DNA from: Gnetum montanum
Taxonomy: Eukaryota; Streptophyta; Gnetopsida; Gnetales; Gnetaceae
Direction of reading: 5' to 3'
Length of the DNA: 64,000 nucleotides
NCBI GenBank assembly: GCA_015680685.1
Contig: MNCI01005009.1
Span: 116,229 to 180,228 of the forward strand
Positions 57,641 through 64,000 of this stretch are shown in pieces. Each line of letters starts with the position of its first letter. The first letter of the stretch is position 1. Below the pieces are notes generated by a model. It saw only the letters and a program-made list of their open reading frames with translations. It was not told the origin of the DNA and did no database searches. Position numbers and translations under genes: made by a program.

Positions 57641-58075
57641 CTTGTAACTTGTTATCTTTTTTCACATTGAAAGTTGAAGCTACTTTTTCTAACTCAGCTA
57701 CTATATAATTATCCTTTCTACCTATATGTTTTATTTGGTAGTGATGAAACTGATCCAACATTTTGTAGACAAGCTATTTATAGGGTCACAAGAATGAGCT
57801 TTTCACTACACAATTACCTTTAATTTGTTCATAAACCAATCTTGAGTTTTCATTTATAATGATTTCCTTGATTCCTTTTTTCAATAATGTATTAATTCCA
57901 ATACACAAAGCTTCATATTCAACCATTTTTTTAGTACAAAGTAAAGATAGATGAATTTCCTTGAATACCATTCCGAAATCACCTTTTACTAGAACTACTT
58001 TGGTGCCTACACCTTTTGAGTTACTAAAACCATCAAAGAATATTTCTCATTTCTCTCATCTTGAGATTCTTCTTT
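57640..58075 (-). pseudogene. Archaeal-type RNase H of element F, located between protease and RT
   Basis: Minus strand: FFDGFSNSKGVG with the first Asp, VEYEALCIGIN with the Glu (57786-57971), then IINENSRLVYEQIKG where the usual G-D-S has Asn for Asp. The C-terminal segment follows with LDQFHHYQIKHIGRKDN and a VAELEKVAS end near 57645. All parts are collinear with the second RNase H of Tat-type elements such as G. It lies upstream of RT, whereas in G it is downstream. A normal RNase H also follows the RT of F (50280-50480). Confidence 0.8.
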
Positions 58076-58179
58076 TTTCAAGTTATCAACTTGCTGAAGC
58101 ATGCAAATTTTGGTTTCAAAAGCTCAATGACCTTATTCTCTCCTTTTGAAGTAATGTTTTCATTCATCAAAGGTTCACT

Positions 58180-58617
58180 CTAAATGTATATTTGATTCAA
58201 TTCCCCTTTCCAAGGTAGCCACATATGTGAATAATCCATTGATATGTAACCTAAGAACTTCTTACTCCAACTTCTACTCAACAAAAGACGATGTGAATCT
58301 TGTATGTCTGCTACTTGAATAGTTACTCTACTTTTGATATAAGGTTTAAAAGAAGTTTCTAATACAACATTGGGTAACTTCCTCACAATCTTTACTTTGC
58401 TTTTATCCACTTGAACAATCTTTTTATTTGATTTTTCTAAAATCATACCATGTTTCTTGCATATAGATAATGAAATGATAGTATAAGTGACTCCAAAATT
58501 GAGTAAAAAATTGCAAAGATACTTGTCCTTTAACTTCATTGTCGAAAGAAAAGGAGGAGCTTCCTTATCAGGAGTACAATCATAGCTAGTTTTTGTTTTC
58601 TCATCATTCTTGGACAC
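58180..58617 (-). pseudogene. Aspartic protease of element F
   Basis: A 145-codon open stretch. LLNFGVTYTIIS takes the place of the catalytic D-S/T-G block (Asp replaced by Asn), followed by a DIQDSHRLLL region and a GYISMDYSHMWLPW stretch, typical of the plant Ty3/gypsy protease end. Not functional without the Asp. It lies between gag and the RNase H. Confidence 0.78.
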
Positions 58618-58788
58618 ATAGCTTAATTTTGACTCTCCAACTCTCCTTTTACTTTTAATAAACTCTCAAGCTTTTTTTTGTTGATCTTCTATCTATAGCA
58701 ATTGATATATACTAATATTTATCCTAACATGTTTAAGATCTTCAATTAAATCATATTATGCTTCTCCATAAAAGCCTAGTTTCTTAAT

Positions 58789-59961
58789 TCATCTATTGAA
58801 AGTTTGATTTTGAGTACTTTGCTCTGCTTGATCTTCTTTATTTTTATTTTTCTCTCTTTTAGTTGGTTCAAAAACGTTTTTCTTAGTATATGGATTAGAA
58901 ATGATGTTTGGAGGTCTGGGAGTAGTTAATCTTTCTTTTGATCTTAGATTATATCTATTTTCTTCATTGTTATTACACTCTTCATCTGATGAACTTGGTA
59001 GGAAAGAAGTATCACTAGATCCATTGTTAGAAGGTTTTCTTGCATAATAAATATTAAATAGCTCTTTATTTGATTCAATATCAAGAAAGTTGGACATGCA
59101 CAGCACTCTCATTTTCATCTTCTACTAACTTAGTATCTTGATGCTTATGTTCTGTATTTTTCTTTTCTTCCTTGATTTTAACCTTTGCCAAAGCTTTTTC
59201 CTAGTTGCACTACTTTGTTAGATAAGTCTCTCATTTATCCTTTTTTAGATTCTCTATTTTCTAATTGTTGCTCTATCTTAACATGAGATGGTTTAAATAA
59301 TGCTTTAAGTTGAGAAAAATCTTGCATAGGAATCATCAGTTTCTCTTCTCTTTTTTGAGTTGTGATAGTTTCTTCATTGTTCAAGTTTAGTTACTTTTCT
59401 AACTATATAGTTTACTAAAGTAGTCATTTAGTGTTATCATGTTTGGAGTTCTTCATAATCAAATTGAAATATTTAGATTCAAAATCTTAAGCAAAGTATC
59501 TCTAAAAACTTCATCTGATTGTCTATATGGTCTTTGAAAGAGCCCATAAATTCATTGAAATTTAATGTTGAAATCTATAACTGTCTCTTTAGCTCATTGC
59601 TTAGCTTGTATTACTCCACAATATAACTATTTTTGATCTAATTGATTACCAAACTAGGCCAAGAAAAGACTCTTCATGTCATCCCAACTTATGATACTTT
59701 TAATTGGCAAGTTTGAATATAAAATTTGAGCCATATCCTTAAATTTACTATAAACAACCTACAAGCTTGATCTTGGTATTGAATATTTACATGAGCTAAA
59801 GTTAACTCAAATAGATGAATGTATTCTTCAACTAAGTAATTTTTTTCAGGAATAAAAGGCTCAAGAAAATATTTGTAAACTGCCTTAAGAATATCGTTGT
59901 AATTTTGAAATCCTAATGATGTAACTTTTTACCAAGGATTTTCCATTCTATTAGAATTCAT
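58789..59961 (-). pseudogene. Gag of element F
   Basis: The probable start is ATG at 59961 (MNSNRMENPW), with a retrotransposon gag core near 59870-59500 (YIHLFELTLAHV, NFNEFMGSFKDHI). Then come stop-rich sequence and an open C-terminal part at 58789-59118 rich in Asn, Lys and Glu, with a YNLRSK stretch. No zinc knuckle was found. Four or more stops. Confidence 0.7.
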
Positions 59962-60229
59962 TTTGATTGTTGAATTGTTATACTTCTTTGATCTTCTCTT
60001 ATAGACTAATAGACTAGACACAAGGAGTGAGCTCCTTATCCTTCTAGTCTTTACTCCACTACTTTTTCACAAACTCAAGAACCTTCTTCTATTCTTCTTC
60101 CGATGAATAATTAGTCTTATAATCAAGAATTTCTTTGGAACCTTTAAAATCTTCCAAACTATTATTTTGTTTAGTCATTAAATGAAAATAGTATCTAATT
60201 TCATAAACCCTTCTAGCAACAAAAAGAAC

Positions 60230-61937
60230 TGTTAGTGTGTTAGGACTATTAGGCTTATGAACTCAGAGGACAAATATTTAGCCCTCCTTCTACCACCAAA
60301 AGAACTATTGGTGACTATTTGGAACTACCAATGTTGGATGGCCTTAGGGTCTTATAACCTTTTAAAGTCAAGGATCGAAGGTGTTCTTCAAATATGGTTT
60401 AAGTGATTACTGGTCATTGGCAACACCAAGGCCCATATAATTCCAAATGGACTTAGTAGTTATAAAATGTACTAAACATGAGTATGTGTTTTGCTATTGT
60501 GAATGTTGAAATGGTTGGGTTGTATATAAAACTATAATCGACTATCATAAAAGATATTTAGTTATCTTTGTCAAATACTATGAGTTTTCAGTGTTTCCTA
60601 TTTTGTCCAATCACTTAGTCTATATGGTCCCTATAGTACATTACTTGTAAAAAATAAAATTTTCTAAAAATGTTTGAGCATAATTCTGCCAATCTACTCC
60701 TAATTTCCCCTAGAGAGAAAATTCTACATGAAAACTAGAAATAGAGCAAGATTCAATGGACTTAGAAAGAGAAAGAAAAGAAAGTAGATTTTTATGAAAT
60801 CTCAAACATTTTAGCAAGATAAATTAATATGTGGAAACACTTTGCAATAAAGCTATTTCTAATTCAATAACTATGAATTGTTCAAATTTTCTAATCTCAA
60901 CAAGTGAATTTGTAAAGACAATATTATTACACTACCAAAAATCATTGTGTAAATGACAAAGTACAAGTATCTATTTTGGCTAGTTAATAGTTGTTAAAGA
61001 TTGCATTCAATAGAGCCTTCAAAAATTTGACAATTTCTAGACTGAAACACCAAGGCAATACACTTTAAAATAATGAACCTATTTTAGTTGCCTCAAAATA
61101 CCAAAGATTTTTTTAGATTCTCTACACTCAAAATAGGTAATTTTGTTAAGACCTTACTATTAAATTGCTCTTGAGGATTTTTAAAAACATAAGGTTTTCT
61201 ATGGAAAATCTTAATAGGAGTTTAATATTGCACAAAAATAAAGCTATAAAAGAAACCTAGGAAAAATCCAAAAATTAAATGCGAAACATGATACTATCTA
61301 AACCATTAGCTAAGTAACTAAAACAAAATGGGAAGAAATGAACTCATAGAATTAAAAAAAAGAAGCTGAATTAATGTCTTTAGCAAGCCATGCTTTTACA
61401 ATCTTCAACTTGCTTTTTCCCAAATCTTCCTCCTTTAATTCTACTTTTGAAGGTCCTTTTATAGTGACGTTAGGGTAGTTACAATAATCATGAGAAGCTA
61501 AGGGTATTACAAATATCTAGGGGTATTAACTCATAACCATCCTAGGGGTTATATCTTCCATAGGAAGTTATTAGGAATTTGAGCTATGGTTTCCAAGTGT
61601 TTTCTTGGCAATAAATATCATGGAGATCACCATGGGAAGTTACAAAAAATTATAGAAATACATGCCATAGTCAACAAGTGTCCTATTGAGAAATTAAAAT
61701 TAGCTAAAAATTTTGTAACTACCATAGGGAGTTGTAGTCTTCATAGAAATAAAAGGAGAAATATCCAAATGTGTTCTTCATATAGGATGTTTTATAAACA
61801 TCTCCTAAATCTCTTCTTCTATGAATAAAAATATCCCCTTTTGAAGTAAATAAAAGTAAATGTGTCAAGGTAAAACCATTGGGTTTTAGCAAATTAATGA
61901 AACTAGCACCACTTGATTAATTTGTCAAATTCTAACA
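60230..61937 (-). mobile_element. Probable 5' LTR of element F
   Basis: Bounded by the 6-bp inverted ends TGTTAG (60230) and CTAACA (61937). It lies about 270 bp upstream of the F gag start on the minus strand. A TATA-like CTATAAAAGG on the minus strand lies at about 61455-61464, about 475 bp into the LTR. The primer site beside it is too decayed to assign, and the matching 3' LTR is lost beyond the truncation at 49125, so no pairwise confirmation is possible. Confidence 0.55.
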
Positions 61938-64000
61938 ATAAGGTAGGCATTTTTTCATTTTAATTTAAAACCCCAAACTATCAAATTACTGTAAGGCATC
62001 CATGTATTAGCAAAAACTCAAAGATAAATAGTGATGTGAACTATAAACTCTGCACCTATTAATGTCCTCGATATACACTTGCATCTCCTCGATGGATGCC
62101 ATGACAAAATTTGATGGTGGGTTTTGTTGCAATCTCCACTCTGCAACCAAATTACAAAAAATTACAACCAACTACCCAATATGCTAATGCACCTCTCTTT
62201 TTTGGCATCTCCAAAGTTAAGAACTTGTAAATTTTCAAATACTACCTTAACAAAATTTCTAAGGATTTTGGTAGATTTCCTACATTTTTGCAAAGCCTCC
62301 TCTAGAATTCTTCTAGCAAAAATTTCAACACCAATGGAGAGAAAGACCACATTTACTAGGAGCCGTATTCATCATATCTATTTTTGTTGTTCTTGTAGTC
62401 ATGCATTGTAGGAATCATTTAGGATTTTTCTCTTTTTCTTTAAAAATTAGAATGATAATGTTTCCTCCTAAAATTTCCACCCTCCAAAGGCTTTTAACAC
62501 TAAGGCCATTGTGGCCATCACCATCACCAATGATGATGAAGTCTAGGATGTGTGTGATGCCCAGCCTGCATTGGTTCACGACTATGGTGCTTGTGGTTAC
62601 CAACTATTCTCATGGCTTTGTAAATTGAATTCCTAACTTGAGTGGAATCTACCCCTTTTCTAGTACTCTTCTCTTTCTTTTGAAAACTCTATTGTGTAAA
62701 TCATTAATCTCTATATTTTAGCTTACCTCTAACAAAAACCATTATTTATGTGGCATGAATCGATCAATTTTAATGCCTTAAACATGGTAGCATGGAGAAT
62801 ACATGACAAGTGTTTGACGAAATGTTATGCACAGTAACATGCTTCACCATGTTTGCCACCTGCTTGAGCCATTTGATTTGAGGTTTTCCTAAACTTGATT
62901 AGAAAAATATAATCCAAAGGATTTGGTATTGTAAACTTGATTCAAGTCTGCCATTGCTCTACAGAAGATTCAGCTAGCATCATTCTTTACAATTCTTGGT
63001 TTTGTCATCTGGATGGTTCCATAAAGATGTATATATCTTCTTTCTTTTTTAATTTTTAAAATTTCAATGCAGGGAATAAATTCAAGGAAATTAACTTCCT
63101 AAAGGTATGGAAGTTTAATTAATGGTATGGGAATTAAACTTCCAAAATTTTGTGAGAAATATGTTGAACCTTATAAGTTTTGGTGTTTCTAGATTTTTAT
63201 TAATTGTATTATTTCTAAGGGTCATTTATTTCATTAAAGTAATTCCGAAGTACATAGACTCATTTTATCATTCTCTATAAAGATATGATTGTTGGTCATA
63301 TTCATAATAAATTGTTTTTAAAAATCTGATTTGCTTAACAATGTTTCATAGATGTTAATGATAATATCCTTCATCTTTAATTTGGCCTTTGCCTCCTCTT
63401 TTTCTGGTGTTTTAAAATTCTTATACATGCAATCCATCCCATCTATCTCACTATAGAAATATTAGGCCTATTTTACTTCACTACTGTTGTACTTAATTCT
63501 TGTTTTCAAAATTGCACAATGCAAAGAATATAACAACCATTGTTGACAATCCTTTTTTGCTCACTGTTTTAACAAGAATGATTATAACTCACCTTGGAGA
63601 AGATGACTAATCCTTAATGTTCTAAGAAAAATTCTTTGTACTATGCTTTGAAAATTTTATTTCACCGATCTTTCTATATCTCAATAATTCTCGAAAGAAA
63701 TCTATCTTAGATAGATTTTTATGGGACTTTGCAAATAAATCAATTAATGTCCAATCAATCATTTTAATCCAATGATTTCTTTGAAACCATATTGGTTTTA
63801 ATAAAAATTTTCAAGCACCACTCCTTTTAAATCATAAACCACTACTCCATGGAATGGATAAAATGACCAACAAATTGAATGATTGATTATTATTTCTTAT
63901 CTTTGCACATATGGTTTTAATGAAAAATTTATTATAATGGTAGAGACTCTTTTTGTAGATGCTAATGCACTTCTAGCTACAAATGTTGACATTACTATGA
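61938..64000. other. No supported gene; unassigned DNA
   Basis: Short frames without recognisable domains on both strands. It is flanked by the presumed LTR of F, and no repeat pairs were noticed. Confidence 0.55.

Noticed and set aside
62040-62630. Possible host exon (95-codon frame and overlapping frames)
   Set aside because: No domain, no codon pattern, overlapping frames on both strands are equally long, and no splice structure is apparent.
1-64000. CRISPR arrays, tRNA or rRNA genes, bacterial promoters or ribosome binding sites
   Set aside because: No regularly spaced identical repeats, no tRNA box patterns and no rRNA motifs were seen; content is clearly plant nuclear.

Overview
The window looks like intergenic DNA from a seed plant with a large, repeat-filled nuclear genome. 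A gymnosperm, probably a conifer, is my best guess. The sequence is AT-rich, no ordinary host gene can be supported, and almost everything recognisable is a decayed LTR retrotransposon or an integrated plant pararetrovirus. I see no tRNA, rRNA, CRISPR array or bacterial feature.

The dominant family is a set of five minus-strand copies (A to E) of one LTR element. Its LTRs run TGATGAG...CTCATCA, its primer binding site matches the 3' end of plant tRNA-Asp, and it carries one long gag-protease frame. That frame is followed by about 2 kb without pol and then the 3' LTR. No copy that keeps its 3' half (B, C, E) has reverse transcriptase, RNase H or integrase, so the family looks like a gag-only non-autonomous lineage (TR-GAG/LARD-like). 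B (20885-28188) is youngest and keeps an 851-codon open gag.

Left to right: A gag remnant and 5' LTR (1-1552). Unassigned DNA with a 19-G run and a 55-C run (to 7140). A minus-strand Copia element H1 (7141-31261) that has been opened repeatedly. A solo LTR (8968-10162, target duplication ATATT) lies inside its pol. An endogenous caulimovirid (11071-30101, shared CCAT at both junctions) lies inside its integrase. Copy C (16292-29797, duplication ATAAT) lies inside the virus, and copy B (duplication CTTAC) lies inside the gag of C. Removing the inserts restores a continuous Copia reading frame, so the insertion order is secure.

A second solo LTR of the same family (31267-32406, duplication TAAAT), a plus-strand Copia gag (32427-33404) and truncated copy D (33425-34520) follow. 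After unassigned DNA comes G (39991-43400), a decayed Ty3/gypsy pol of Tat type with its second (archaeal-type) RNase H between RT and integrase. Degenerate repeats fill 43.7-47.2 kb, and an unrecognised coding remnant lies at 48.3-49.1 kb.

The last block is F (about 49125-61937), a minus-strand Ty3/gypsy element split inside RT by copy E (51284-57055). F is unusual because its archaeal-type RNase H lies between protease and RT. The integrases of H1, F and G each have lysine in place of the catalytic glutamate, always as an AAA codon.

The assembly has one 297-N gap inside an LTR and three single-N joins flanked by unmerged duplicate sequence.
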